Assembly: GCF_001293685.1 (NCBI RefSeq)
Contig: NZ_BCAG01000006.1
Coordinates: 186,001 to 250,000, forward strand
Reading direction: 5' to 3'
DNA length: 64,000 nucleotides
Source of the DNA: Desulfatitalea tepidiphila
Lineage (GTDB): Bacteria; Desulfobacterota; Desulfobacteria; Desulfobacterales; Desulfosarcinaceae
Position numbers and translations under genes: made by a program. Below, one piece after another: positions 1 to 8,740 of this stretch; position 1 is the first letter of the stretch; every line of letters starts with the position of its first letter. The notes below the pieces were generated by a model. It did no database searches, was not told the DNA's origin, and worked only from the letters and a program-made list of their open reading frames with translations.

Positions 1-683
1 TCTTCCGCGCGACCGTGTAAAGGCGCAGGTTATGCAGCCGCTGATTACTGCAATACAACCCACCTTTTACGGTAGTTAAATAAGCGATATTCTTTTTTCG
101 GAAAATTTTCTTCAGGCTGGACAGTTGATTTGACCTTGCAGTGAAGATGCCTCGAAGTCCGCTAAAAACGCAAAACGTTTTAGCGGCTGCGAAGCACGCT
201 TCACTGCTACCATCGATCAAATCAACTGTCCAGCCTTCTATCATTTTTGTCCTTCTAATGAATTTCGCCATGCAATTTCTTTGTACCTGTGTCTTTAATA
301 TTTCTAATAATATCAGCGGTCTGGCATAACATTAAAATTATGAGCACGTCCGCTTTTGACGACTAAAGCGGCACACTAAACCAAATATGAACATTTCAAA
401 ATGATGCTAACCGACCAAAATCTTTATTAATAATTCAGTTCATACAGTTTTTTCGCCTTTAGCCTGGACAAAAACCGCACGGCTTTGTTAAAAGGTCGGA
501 ATATGGCAGGATCAAATTGGGCCATCTCACCACGATTATTTTGATAAATCAAGCAGTTTCTGGGTTATTATACGTCACTCCCGTAAAAGCTGGTCGCGCT
601 TTTTAGTGAAAGCTTTTTCCGCTTTTGACCATAATTATCAGTATTGAACGGACATCCGTTTAATTCCTGAGGAAAATTATCCG
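1..683. other. AT-rich non-coding region upstream of the integron integrase
   Basis: No convincing gene is visible in these 683 bases, which are clearly more AT-rich than the rest of the window. They lie 5' of an integron-type integrase, where attI and cassettes would sit if this is or was an integron. Two 7-mers resemble attC core ends: GTTATGC at 29-35 and its exact complement GCATAAC at 324-330. No complete attC with paired R and L boxes could be assembled. A 62-codon open frame at 141-329 mostly overlays the palindrome and is probably not a gene. Confidence 0.5.
115..235. repeat. 121-bp imperfect palindrome
   Basis: The outer arms 115-133 and 217-235 are perfect 19-bp inverted repeats. 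Inner paired blocks are GCAGTGAAG (139-147) with CTTCACTGC (199-207), and CCGCTAAAA with TTTTAGCGG around 159-186, closing on a short loop. The whole unit could fold into one long hairpin. It resembles a MITE or a folded recombination site, but its ends do not match the attC core consensus (RYYYAAC/GTTRRRY). Confidence 0.75.
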
Positions 684-866
684 ATGCCCTTAAGCGAATT
701 CCGGCGCTATTTGAGATCCAACAAAAGCATCCCGAACAAATACGCATCCTTTTATATCAAATGGGTGCAGGATTTCGTTCGGTTCTGCCAATCTCAACCG
801 AATACGCAAAAGTCATCCATGCAGGTCGATCGGTTTTTGACTCGTTTGGCTAAGAAATATGAGTAG
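684..866 (+). pseudogene. intI: N-terminal fragment of integron integrase, ended by in-frame TAG
   Basis: This 60-codon frame begins with ATG after a GAGG ribosome site and encodes the N-terminal SAM-like DNA-binding part of a tyrosine recombinase (residues such as FYIKWVQDFVRFC, ending LAKKYE). It stops at TAG 864-866. The following codons stay open in the same frame (WQVDQARHAIQHY and so on) and run straight into the catalytic part at 993, because 993-684 is a multiple of 3. Without the TAG the product would be about 416 residues, the size I expect for extended integron integrases. The simplest reading is a nonsense mutation. Amber readthrough, including pyrrolysine decoding found in some Desulfobacterota, is possible but nothing here supports it. 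Confidence 0.75.
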
Positions 867-992
867 TGGCAGGTAGACCAGGCCAGGCATGCCATCCAAC
901 ACTATTGTTATTTTCTGGAACGGCCGCATCGACCAGACGGGTCGCTTGAACATCCGGAATCCATCAAGGACTGGAAGACCGCCGGCGAAACC

Positions 993-1934
993 ATGGTGCG
1001 CGTGCTTAGATTAAAGCAGAGATCATATCGTACTGAAAGGACCTACATACATTGGCTGAGAAGCTTTTATTCCCATGTCAAACCCGCAATTCCCAGTGAA
1101 TTGACCGATCGCCACATCATCGACTTCTTGTCCTATCTCGCAGTCGAAAGGCATGTAGTTAAATCCACCCAAAACCAGGCCTTCAATGCCTTGCTGTTCT
1201 TTTATCGGCATGTGCTTGAAAAGGAGGTGGGCGAAATACGCAATGCGGTTCGGGCCAAGCCCAAATTCCGCCTCCCAACCGTGCTGTCGCCCGTCGAAGT
1301 GATGCATTTGATCGACCATCTCTCCGGTGTTTCGCGCCTGATGGCAAAAATCATATACGGCGGTGGTCTTCGTCGGGATGAGTGCATGCGCCTGAGAGTG
1401 AAGGACTTGGATTTCGAAAGAAACACGGTCACCGTTCGCGCCGGAAAAGGCGACAAAGACCGCCAGACGTTGCTGCCGGAATCCATCGTCGATGAGGTGC
1501 GGCAACACCTGTGCAACGTTCGTCACTTGTATGAAGCCGACCGCAAAGCCGACATTGCGGGTGTTCAACTGCCCGGCGCCTTGGAAAAAAAATATCCGCT
1601 GGCCTCCAAAGAATGGATCTGGTACTGGGTTTTTCCTTCCGCCAGGCTTTCCCAGGATCCCCGCTCGGGCGTTGTTCGCCGGCACCACATGTCCGGCGAC
1701 GTATTGCGCAAGGGAATCCGTAACGCAGCCAAGACAGTCGGTTTGGCCAAAAGGGTAACGGCGCATACGCTCAGGCACTCTTTTGCCACCCATCTACTGG
1801 AAAATGGGACCGATATCCGCACCATCCAACAGTTGCTGGGTCATGCGGATTTAAACACCACGATGATCTATACCCATGTGGCCCGAAAGAATGCCTTTGG
1901 CGTTCGAAGCCCCTTGGACCATCAGCCCGCTTGA
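993..1934 (+). CDS. intI: integron-type site-specific tyrosine recombinase (catalytic part)
   Basis: Integron integrases recombine attI and attC sites to insert or excise gene cassettes. This 313-residue frame has the full tyrosine-recombinase catalytic set: Arg near 127 (GGGLRRDE), H-x-x-R at 258-261 (HTLRH), His284 (LLGHAD) and the nucleophile Tyr293 (MIYTH). The IntI-specific extra segment is present at about 193-245 (LEKKYPLASKEW, then WVFPSARLSQDPRSG), which separates it from XerC/D. The ATG at 993 is the first usable start after the TAG at 864-866 and lacks a good ribosome site, so translation from here alone is doubtful. The reading frame is continuous with the fragment at 684-866, and the gene is probably a single nonsense-interrupted integrase. 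Confidence 0.85.
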   Translation: MVRVLRLKQRSYRTERTYIHWLRSFYSHVKPAIPSELTDRHIIDFLSYLAVERHVVKSTQNQAFNALLFFYRHVLEKEVGEIRNAVRAKPKFRLPTVLSPVEVMHLIDHLSGVSRLMAKIIYGGGLRRDECMRLRVKDLDFERNTVTVRAGKGDKDRQTLLPESIVDEVRQHLCNVRHLYEADRKADIAGVQLPGALEKKYPLASKEWIWYWVFPSARLSQDPRSGVVRRHHMSGDVLRKGIRNAAKTVGLAKRVTAHTLRHSFATHLLENGTDIRTIQQLLGHADLNTTMIYTHVARKNAFGVRSPLDHQPA

Positions 1935-2118
1935 ACCATCGAAACCGCGGCCTCGATTGTGGCGCCGGCCGAAATGACCGCTCCTGTTTCTTCGACTCCA
2001 TCCGAATGCTGATCGTCAGGTCCTTCTTTGCCTTTTGCCGATCCGGCTTTATTTTAGGGTTCCAAATTCAAAATGCCGATTTCGACCCGCCGAACCCGGC
2101 GGGCACAGGAGGTAATCC

Positions 2119-2853
2119 ATGAAAGCATTCATTTTTTTGATATCCATAGTGATGGCAACGACGGCGGCAGCGGACGGCCGATCCGTGACCTACACGGTCA
2201 ATGGCGCCCCTTACGAGGGCTACTACACGACTCCGGGCGGCAGAGCGCCGCTGGTGCTGCTGGTGCACGACTGGGACGGTCTGACCGATTATGAAGTGCG
2301 GCGCGCAGAGATGCTGGCCAAGATGGGGTATGCGGTCTTTGCAGTCGATCTGTTCGGCGCCGGCGTGCGGCCGACCAAGATGGAAGATCGCCGCCAGCAT
2401 ACCGGCGAATTGTACGCGGATCGCGAGAAGATGCGCGCCCTGCTCGACGGCGGTTTGAAGGCGGCCCGGGATCAGGGCGCCGATACGGCCAACGCCGTGG
2501 CCATGGGGTATTGTTTCGGCGGGGCCGCGGTGCTGGAACTGGCCCGCTCAGGCGCGGACCTGAAAGGCTTCGTCTCGTTCCACGGCGGATTGAGCACGCC
2601 CCAGGGCCAGGACTACAGCCGGACCCGGGCGCCGGTGCTGATTCTGCACGGTGCGGCCGACACCGCCATCTCCATGGACGATTTTGCCAAGCTGGCCAAG
2701 GAGCTGGAAAAACATGGCGTGGCCCACGAAATGATCGCCTACGGCGGCGCGCCCCATGCGTTCACCGTGTTTGGCGAGGATCGCTACCGCGAGGATGCGG
2801 ATCGGAAATCGTGGCAGCGGTTCTCGGAATTCCTCAAGGATGTGCTGCGCTGA
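2119..2853 (+). CDS. dienelactone hydrolase family protein, exported
   Basis: An alpha/beta hydrolase of the dienelactone hydrolase family, which typically opens lactone or ester bonds through a Cys-Asp-His triad. The candidate nucleophile is Cys132 in GYCFGGA, with Asp in HGAADTAIS near 181 and His in APHAF near 213. The first 18-20 residues form a signal peptide ending around AAADG, so the mature enzyme should be periplasmic. The 244-residue length fits the family. An AGGAGG site lies 6-7 bases before the ATG, and the gene is followed by a strong hairpin terminator, so it looks monocistronic. The natural substrate cannot be told from sequence. Confidence 0.85.
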   Translation: MKAFIFLISIVMATTAAADGRSVTYTVNGAPYEGYYTTPGGRAPLVLLVHDWDGLTDYEVRRAEMLAKMGYAVFAVDLFGAGVRPTKMEDRRQHTGELYADREKMRALLDGGLKAARDQGADTANAVAMGYCFGGAAVLELARSGADLKGFVSFHGGLSTPQGQDYSRTRAPVLILHGAADTAISMDDFAKLAKELEKHGVAHEMIAYGGAPHAFTVFGEDRYREDADRKSWQRFSEFLKDVLR

Positions 2854-2874
2854 CCTCCCGCGATTCAGCCCTTT

Positions 2875-2909
2875 GCGGGCTCGCATCGGCGCGAGCCCGC
2901 TTTGTTTTT
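2875..2909 (+). terminator. Rho-independent terminator after the dienelactone hydrolase gene
   Basis: GCGGGCTCG (2875-2883) pairs perfectly with CGAGCCCGC (2892-2900), followed by TTTGTTTTT. It lies 21 bases after the stop codon. Confidence 0.85.
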
Positions 2910-2999
2910 GCGGCTTTGCCGCCCATTGCCTTGACAAGCCATCGGCTTCAGAGGCAAAAGAAAGCCATCCCTGCAACCCATCACGACGATGAGGAAACC

Positions 3000-3745
3000 A
3001 TGAACAGATTGAAACGCCGAACGATGGCCCTGTTCGCCTTGGCGAACCTCCTGGTATTCTTCAGACCGCCGCCATAGCCGGCGAACCGGGAGATGCCTCG
3101 GCCGATGACCGGGCCACGGAACGCCGGGAGATGGTGGCCCGGCAACTCAAGAGGCGCGGCATCGAGGACCCCGACGTGCTACGCGCCATGGCCAAGGTAC
3201 CGCGGCACCGTTTCGTGCCCCAGGCCCTGCAGGCCATGGCCTATGCGGATCAACCATTGCCCATCGGCCACGACCAGACCATCTCTCAGCCCTACATCGT
3301 GGCCTTGATGTCGGAAGTGCTGGCGGTGCGGCCGGGTCAGCGGGTGCTCGAGGTGGGCACCGGATCGGGATACCAGGCGGCGGTGCTGGCCGAGATGGGC
3401 GTGACGGTCTACTCCATCGAAATCATACCCGAGCTGGGCCGACGTGCCGCGACGGTACTCGGTGAATTGGGCTACGAAGGGGCAAACCTCAAGATCGGCG
3501 ACGGATATCGGGGATGGCCCGAAGCCGCCCCCTTTGACGGCATCATCGTCACCTGTGCGCCCGGCGACATTCCCGAACCGCTCACCGAGCAACTGGCCGA
3601 AGGCGGCCGGCTGGTCATTCCGGTGGGCGACGGGTTCGCCCAGAAACTCGTGCGGCTGACCAAAACAGAGGGCCGCATGGTCGAAGAGAAGATCGTGGAT
3701 GTGCGCTTCGTGCCCATGGTCGACGAGAAGGGGAAAACGTACTGA
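3000..3745 (+). pseudogene. pcm: protein-L-isoaspartate O-methyltransferase with frameshifted signal peptide
   Basis: Pcm methylates L-isoaspartyl residues with S-adenosylmethionine to start their repair. The 204-residue frame 3131-3745 carries the whole catalytic domain: substrate loop GHDQTISQPY, SAM motif LEVGTGSGYQ and post-motif DGIIVTCAP. Upstream, ATG 3000 (after GAGG) opens a signal-peptide-like start (MNRLKRRTMALFALANLLVF) that dies at TAG 3075-3077. In the frame of the catalytic domain the same DNA reads LQTAAIAGEP, supplying the missing hydrophobic end and an AIA cleavage site. A one-step frame change near 3055-3062 would join them into an exported Pcm of about 247 residues. Either an indel inactivated export or the sequence has an error. 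Initiation at ATG 3131 would give a normal-sized cytoplasmic enzyme. Confidence 0.75.
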
Positions 3746-3793
3746 TGGAACCTGCCGGCGCAGCCGGTCCGGAACCCCATCGCATCCCGGAAA

Positions 3794-5764
3794 ATGGTCG
3801 CATCATCGATGAACAAGGTCGTATTGCTCCAACTGCCCGTGCCTCAGACCAATTTCGGCCGGCAGACCGGCAACACCCCGCTGGCCGCCGCCTGGCTGAA
3901 GGCATCCCTCCCGGCTGCGGCCGCTGCGCAGGTCCGGATCCTGCCTGAAAGCATCGTCTCCTACCTGGGCGACGCCGCCCTGGTCGACCTGGTCCTGACC
4001 GAAACGCCGGACATCGTGGGCTTCACGGTCTATTGCTGGAACCTGGACCGTTCCCTGCACATGGCCAAACAGCTCAAACGGCTCAGCGCGGCGCGCATCG
4101 TTTTCGGCGGCCCGGAAATCACCCCGGACAACCCCCGGTTGCTCGGCGCGCCCATCGATTTCCGGGTGTATGGCGAAGGCGAAATCGTCTTCGAGCGGCT
4201 GATCGGCGATCCGGCGTTCTGGTCCCTCGGTTCGGCCTCGGCCCCGGCCGACACAGGCTTCGAATCCCTGCCCAGCCCCTACCTGGCCGGCCTGCTCGAA
4301 CCCGGGCTGAGCAACGTCATCCTCCTCGAGACCCAGCGCGGATGCCCCTATCGCTGCCGCTACTGCTACTACAACAAGGCCCGCAGCGGATTGACGTTCG
4401 CCTCGGAAGCACATGTATTCGATGCCGTCGACTGGGCCGGGTCGCAAGGCATCGGCGAAATCTATCTGCTCGACCCTTGTCTGAGCGCCCGTCCCAGGTT
4501 CAACACCTTTTTGAAACGGCTCGCGATGCACAACCGGGACCGGCGCATGGGTTTCGTGAGCGAGATTCGGGCCGAATCCATCGACCGGGCCCTGGCCGAC
4601 CTGTTCCAGACCGTCGGTTTTCTCCGGTTTGAAATCGGCCTGCAGTCGACCAACCCCAAGGCCCTGGCCGCCATGAACCGCCGTACCGACCTGGCGCGCC
4701 TTGCCGCCGGCGCCCACCTGCTCAAGGCGCGCGGCATCGTTCCCCAGATCGACCTGATCCTGGGCCTGCCTGGCGACGATCCGGCCGGATTCAGGCGGTC
4801 GGTGGATTTTTTGGTGGACAACGATCTGGCCGACGATGTCCAGCTCTTTCCCCTCTCCCTGCTGCCGGGCACCGAATTCCGCGCCCAAAGCCGAAGCCTG
4901 GGGCTCCGTTTTACGCCCGCACCGCCCTACACGGTATGGGACACGCCCACTTTCTCGCACGAAGAGATGCTCGCGGCCATAGACTATGCCGAAGTGAAAC
5001 TGGACGCCGCCTTCTATCCCTTTGCGGACCTGAACATCGCCTGGCGCCTGCACCAAGAGGCCGCGCCGCGGGATGTGACGGCCCGCATCGGAGAACAGGA
5101 GATCTACACCAAACTCTACCTCACCGGCCCCCGCACCTCCCAGGAACTCCAGGCCGTCGCACCGAGGCTGAGCCATCCCTACCAGCTCTTCGTGGATCCG
5201 AAATTCACGGACGCGGCAGCCCTAGGCCGGGTGATCACGGCCCTGAGCGCCGCCAATCCCTTCACCCCTTTCGAGGTCGTATTTCTATCGCCCCCGCACA
5301 GACCCGACCGTAACCGCCTGCTCTCCGCCGTGCGGCTCAAGCGCCCCCATGTCCTGGACCTCGAAGAGCGGTTTCTATATGACCGGCCCGGCAACCGGGC
5401 GGTAATCTTCACCATCGTCAACGAAGATCGCCAGGTGCGCCAAACCGGAGAGATGGAGCGCCAGGTGTTCTGGTGGCGCCACGGGAATTTGCCCACGCGG
5501 GCGGCGCTGGACGACCTGCTGGCCGTTGACGGGGTGCTGATCGATACGGCCCTTCCCCAGGAGGCGCTGGTGCAGTGGCAGGACCGGTTTGCCCCCCTGG
5601 CGGACGGCCTGCCCCGGATCGCCTTCGCCCATCTGGTCCTTCAGCATCGCTGGCTGCTGCAAACCGCCCATGACGAGTGGGCGGCGAACATTCTCGACCC
5701 GGTCGGGCGCATGGACTCGACATCGGCCCCATCGGCAAACCATCCAAGGAGCGTGTCCAGATGA
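3794..5764 (+). CDS. B12-binding-domain radical SAM protein
   Basis: A 656-residue protein with an N-terminal Rossmann-like B12-binding-type domain (about residues 5-150, with VFGGPEITP and VYGEGE), then a radical SAM core. The cluster motif is RGCPYRCRYCYY (CxxxCxxC) near residue 185-195, and the conserved loops FEIGLQS and IDLILGLPGDD follow. A C-terminal domain of about 200 residues is unassigned. Proteins of this class use a 4Fe-4S cluster, SAM and often cobalamin to methylate or rearrange unactivated carbons. The start could also be ATG 3809; neither has a good ribosome site. Its stop overlaps the next start (ATGA), so it is cotranscribed and probably translationally coupled with the amidohydrolase. 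Substrate unknown. Confidence 0.8.
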   Translation: MVASSMNKVVLLQLPVPQTNFGRQTGNTPLAAAWLKASLPAAAAAQVRILPESIVSYLGDAALVDLVLTETPDIVGFTVYCWNLDRSLHMAKQLKRLSAARIVFGGPEITPDNPRLLGAPIDFRVYGEGEIVFERLIGDPAFWSLGSASAPADTGFESLPSPYLAGLLEPGLSNVILLETQRGCPYRCRYCYYNKARSGLTFASEAHVFDAVDWAGSQGIGEIYLLDPCLSARPRFNTFLKRLAMHNRDRRMGFVSEIRAESIDRALADLFQTVGFLRFEIGLQSTNPKALAAMNRRTDLARLAAGAHLLKARGIVPQIDLILGLPGDDPAGFRRSVDFLVDNDLADDVQLFPLSLLPGTEFRAQSRSLGLRFTPAPPYTVWDTPTFSHEEMLAAIDYAEVKLDAAFYPFADLNIAWRLHQEAAPRDVTARIGEQEIYTKLYLTGPRTSQELQAVAPRLSHPYQLFVDPKFTDAAALGRVITALSAANPFTPFEVVFLSPPHRPDRNRLLSAVRLKRPHVLDLEERFLYDRPGNRAVIFTIVNEDRQVRQTGEMERQVFWWRHGNLPTRAALDDLLAVDGVLIDTALPQEALVQWQDRFAPLADGLPRIAFAHLVLQHRWLLQTAHDEWAANILDPVGRMDSTSAPSANHPRSVSR

Positions 5765-6534
5765 ATCCAGACTTTCCCCCCATCATCGACGCCCACGCCC
5801 ATTGCGGCGTGCTGGACAAAAGCTGGCCCCAATCGTGCGAGGACTATGAACGCCACATCGACGGCACCGGCATTCATGGCGTGGCCTTTTTTTCTCCGGT
5901 CTACGAGATCTACGACCGCTACGACGCCCATTTCGCCGACACGCCGGCCTGGCAGGCGCGTCGTCGGCAGAGCAACACCCACCTGCTCTCTTTGAACCCG
6001 GCCGGCCTGTCCGTCTTCCCCTACTTTTTCATCTGGAATGACTTTGCGGTGGAGCAGCTCACGCCGGGCCATCGCGGCATCAAATGGCACCGGCACCCCG
6101 GCGAACCGAAGTACCACTATGACGATCCGCGCTGCCTTGCGGCCCTGGACGAAATCCGCCGCCGCCGTCTGCCGGTGGTATTGGAAGAAGAGCTCGAGCA
6201 CACCGTACGCTTCATCGGCGGCCTGGCCCAGGGGATCCGGGTGATCATTCCCCATCTGGGCGGACTCAACGGCGGCTTCCGCGCCATATCCGCCGCAGGC
6301 CTCTGGGACCTGGACCACGTGTGGGCCGATACGGCGCTGGCCTCCCGCGCCGAAATTCGCGAATACCTCCAGCGCTACGGCCATCGACGGCTGATGTTCG
6401 GGTCCGACTTCCCGTTCGGCGAGCCGGCCGAGGAACTGCACAAAATCCGCAGCCTGAACCTGGATGACCAGGTTGAAACGGCCATCCTGGGCGGAAATTT
6501 CAAGCGCCTGCAGGCGGCAGTCGACCATCGTTAA
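5761..6534 (+). CDS. amidohydrolase family (metal-dependent hydrolase)
   Basis: A 257-residue TIM-barrel hydrolase of the amidohydrolase-2 type. It has the metal motif DAHAHCG at residues 10-16, HLGG near 163, and the C-terminal FGSDFPFG near 221-228 whose Asp binds metal. The start ATG 5761 overlaps the upstream radical SAM stop by four bases and has AAGGAG 9 bases before it. Translational coupling suggests the two act on the same compound. Enzymes of this group hydrolyse or decarboxylate small carbonyl or cyclic substrates; the actual reaction is not evident. The phosphonate transporter follows after 149 bases, so a link to phosphonate use is possible but unproven. Confidence 0.78.
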   Translation: MNPDFPPIIDAHAHCGVLDKSWPQSCEDYERHIDGTGIHGVAFFSPVYEIYDRYDAHFADTPAWQARRRQSNTHLLSLNPAGLSVFPYFFIWNDFAVEQLTPGHRGIKWHRHPGEPKYHYDDPRCLAALDEIRRRRLPVVLEEELEHTVRFIGGLAQGIRVIIPHLGGLNGGFRAISAAGLWDLDHVWADTALASRAEIREYLQRYGHRRLMFGSDFPFGEPAEELHKIRSLNLDDQVETAILGGNFKRLQAAVDHR

Positions 6535-6683
6535 CCCCCCTGCCCCTCTCTGCGCCACACACAAAACACATCCAATCCTAATCCAATGCTGACATGCGGC
6601 CTTTAGCATCCGGTCTATCCATTCCATGTATCGATATGGATCGATAAACGAGATCGAGCATCGTCTTTCGAAAGGAGCGTGCC

Positions 6684-7529
6684 ATGACCGCAGAGAGGAC
6701 CGCCATCGAGATTGCGACCCTGAACAAGACATTCGGCAGACGCAGGGCGCTGGACACAGTCAGCCTGCGCATTTCGGCCGGCGAAATGGTGGCGCTCATC
6801 GGACCTTCCGGATCGGGCAAATCGACCCTGCTGCGCCATATCTCAGGCCTGCTGACCGGGGACCGCGATTCCGGCGAGATTCGCATTTTCGGCCGTCAGG
6901 TCCAAGCCAGGGGCGCCGTGTCGGCCGACATCCGGCGCATCCGCTCGCAAGTCGGCTTCATCTTCCAGCAGTTCAATCTGGTGGGCCGGCTGCCCCTGCT
7001 GACCAATGTCATGGTCGGCATGCTGCCCAGGGTCAACACCTGGCGCAGTCTGGCGGGCTGGTTCACCCGGGACGAAAAGCGGCGTGCCATGCATGCCCTG
7101 AACTGCGTGGGGCTGGCCGAGTATGCCGCCCAGCGGGCCAGCACCCTTTCGGGCGGTCAGCAGCAGCGGGCCGCGATCGCCCGGGCGGTCGAGCAACGGG
7201 CCCGCATCATCCTGGCCGACGAGCCCATCGCATCCCTCGATCCCGAATCGGCGCGCATGGTGATGGAGTGTCTCACGGCCTTGAACCACAACGATGGCGT
7301 AACCGTGCTGGTCAGCCTTCACCAGGTCCAATTCGCGCTGCAATACTGCCCGCGGTCCATTGCCATGAAGGACGGCAGGGTGGTGTTCGACGGTCCCAGC
7401 GAAGCGCTCACGCCCACGGCCCTGCGCAATATCTATGGTTTGAAGTCCACCGATGTCGATCTCGACGGCACCACGCCCTTGAGCAGGGGGTTGGGGGGTC
7501 GACGGGTCGCCTTTGCCGCCGGGATTTGA
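6684..7529 (+). CDS. phnC: phosphonate ABC transporter ATP-binding protein PhnC
   Basis: ATPase of the phosphonate importer, working in the cytoplasm with PhnE and PhnD. It is 281 residues, the usual PhnC size, with Walker [10 protein letters not shown] at about 40-48, Q-loop FIFQQFNL, signature LSGGQQQR, Walker B IILADEP and switch His in SLHQVQ. The N-terminal LNKTFG and an FNLVGRL segment after the Q-loop are PhnC-like. The start has GAAAGGAG 6 bases upstream. phnD follows after 91 bases and then phnE, the standard gene order. The C-terminal tail after residue 265 is Gly/Arg-rich and looks unstructured. Confidence 0.95.
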   Translation: MTAERTAIEIATLNKTFGRRRALDTVSLRISAGEMVALIGPSGSGKSTLLRHISGLLTGDRDSGEIRIFGRQVQARGAVSADIRRIRSQVGFIFQQFNLVGRLPLLTNVMVGMLPRVNTWRSLAGWFTRDEKRRAMHALNCVGLAEYAAQRASTLSGGQQQRAAIARAVEQRARIILADEPIASLDPESARMVMECLTALNHNDGVTVLVSLHQVQFALQYCPRSIAMKDGRVVFDGPSEALTPTALRNIYGLKSTDVDLDGTTPLSRGLGGRRVAFAAGI

Positions 7530-7620
7530 CCCTCCCGCAGGATCGGGATGATCCGGCTCAAAGCGTTCGCCTTCTTATAAAACGAAACCCATCAAAAAAG
7601 CTGGAAAAAGGAGAAATCAC

Positions 7621-8634
7621 ATGAAAAAAATAGTCCACGCGTTGATCCTGGGGCTGATCGCCGCAGTCTTTTTTTGGGCCGGCGCGGCTTCGGCGGAAGA
7701 AGAGCTCAAAGAACTCACCATCGGCATCATTCCCACCGAATCGTCATCCTCGGCCATGAAAGGCTTCGAGCCGTTCCGGGCGGATATGGAAAAGGCCCTG
7801 GGCATACCGGTCAAACTGTTCATGGCGCCCGACTATGCCGGGGTGATCGAGGCCATGCGATTCAACAAGGTGCAGATCGCCTGGTTCGGCAACAAATCGG
7901 CCATCGAGGCGGTCAACCGCGCCGACGGAGAAGTCTTCGCCCAAACCGTCGATATATCCGGAAACCCGGGCTACTGGTCGCTCATCGTGGTTCACAAAGA
8001 CAGTCCATTCAACAGCATCGACGACATCATCCAGAACGGCAAAACGCTCACCTTCGGCAACGGCGATCCCAACAGCACGTCTGGCTATCTCATCCCCACC
8101 TATTACATCTGGGGGCAGAACGGGATCGATCCGGCAAAGCACTTCAAGCTGGTGCGCAACGCCAACCATGAAACCAACCTGATGGCCGTGGCCAACAAAC
8201 AGGTGGATTTCGCCACCAACAACACCGAAAACTGGGACAAATTCTCCAAGGCCCACCCGGAGATGATCAAAAACGTGCGCATCGTATGGAAAAGCCCCCT
8301 GATTCCCAGCGACCCCATGGTGTGGCGCAAAGATCTGCCCAAAGAGTGGAAAAGCAAAATCAAAGGCTTTTTCCTGGCCTATGGCCGCATCGGTGCGAAC
8401 AAGGGTAAAGAACTGGCCGTGCTCAAGGGGATGAGCTCCGGATGGGCCCCGTTCCAGGACTCCTCCAATCATCAACTGCTGCCCATCATGGAGATCAACT
8501 ACGCCAAGGATAGAATGAAGATCCAGAACAACGACGCCATCGCCGCAGAGGCCAAGGCGACCAAAGTGGCGGAAATCGACAAGCAATTGGGCGAACTTCA
8601 GGCCTATGGCAAGCTGATCGACAAGTTCAATTAG
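7621..8634 (+). CDS. phnD: phosphonate ABC transporter substrate-binding protein PhnD
   Basis: Periplasmic receptor that captures phosphonates and delivers them to PhnE. It is 337 residues, with a signal peptide ending at GAASA-EEE (about residue 25) and a type-2 periplasmic-binding fold. PhnD-typical stretches include [10 protein letters not shown] at the mature N-terminus, [22 protein letters not shown] and [10 protein letters not shown], the last being the conserved serine-rich phosphonate-binding loop. A strong AAGGAG lies 7 bases before ATG. It sits between phnC and phnE as expected. The closest known relatives bind 2-aminoethylphosphonate and similar compounds; exact specificity is not readable. 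Confidence 0.95.
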   Translation: MKKIVHALILGLIAAVFFWAGAASAEEELKELTIGIIPTESSSSAMKGFEPFRADMEKALGIPVKLFMAPDYAGVIEAMRFNKVQIAWFGNKSAIEAVNRADGEVFAQTVDISGNPGYWSLIVVHKDSPFNSIDDIIQNGKTLTFGNGDPNSTSGYLIPTYYIWGQNGIDPAKHFKLVRNANHETNLMAVANKQVDFATNNTENWDKFSKAHPEMIKNVRIVWKSPLIPSDPMVWRKDLPKEWKSKIKGFFLAYGRIGANKGKELAVLKGMSSGWAPFQDSSNHQLLPIMEINYAKDRMKIQNNDAIAAEAKATKVAEIDKQLGELQAYGKLIDKFN

Positions 8635-8740
8635 CGATCGTCCGCAAATGGCCGGATTCAGGAAGAACACCCATCAGGACAACCCATGGCGGGGGGCGAT
8701 TTTCAACAATCCCCCGCCTTCGATTCCCGGTGAGACCATC

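Noticed and set aside
141-329. 62-codon open frame in the 5' AT-rich region
   Set aside because: It mostly lies on the 121-bp palindrome, has no ribosome site and no recognisable sequence.
1023-1793. 256-codon open frame opposite the integrase
   Set aside because: Shadow of the integrase on the other strand; the plus-strand frame has all catalytic motifs.
3803-5176. 457-codon minus-strand frame opposite the radical SAM gene
   Set aside because: Typical of GC-rich antisense frames; composition is low-complexity Gly/Gln/Val and the plus strand has a clear radical SAM core.
5641-6732. 363-codon minus-strand frame opposite the amidohydrolase
   Set aside because: No family motif and no ribosome site; the sense strand encodes clear metal-binding motifs.
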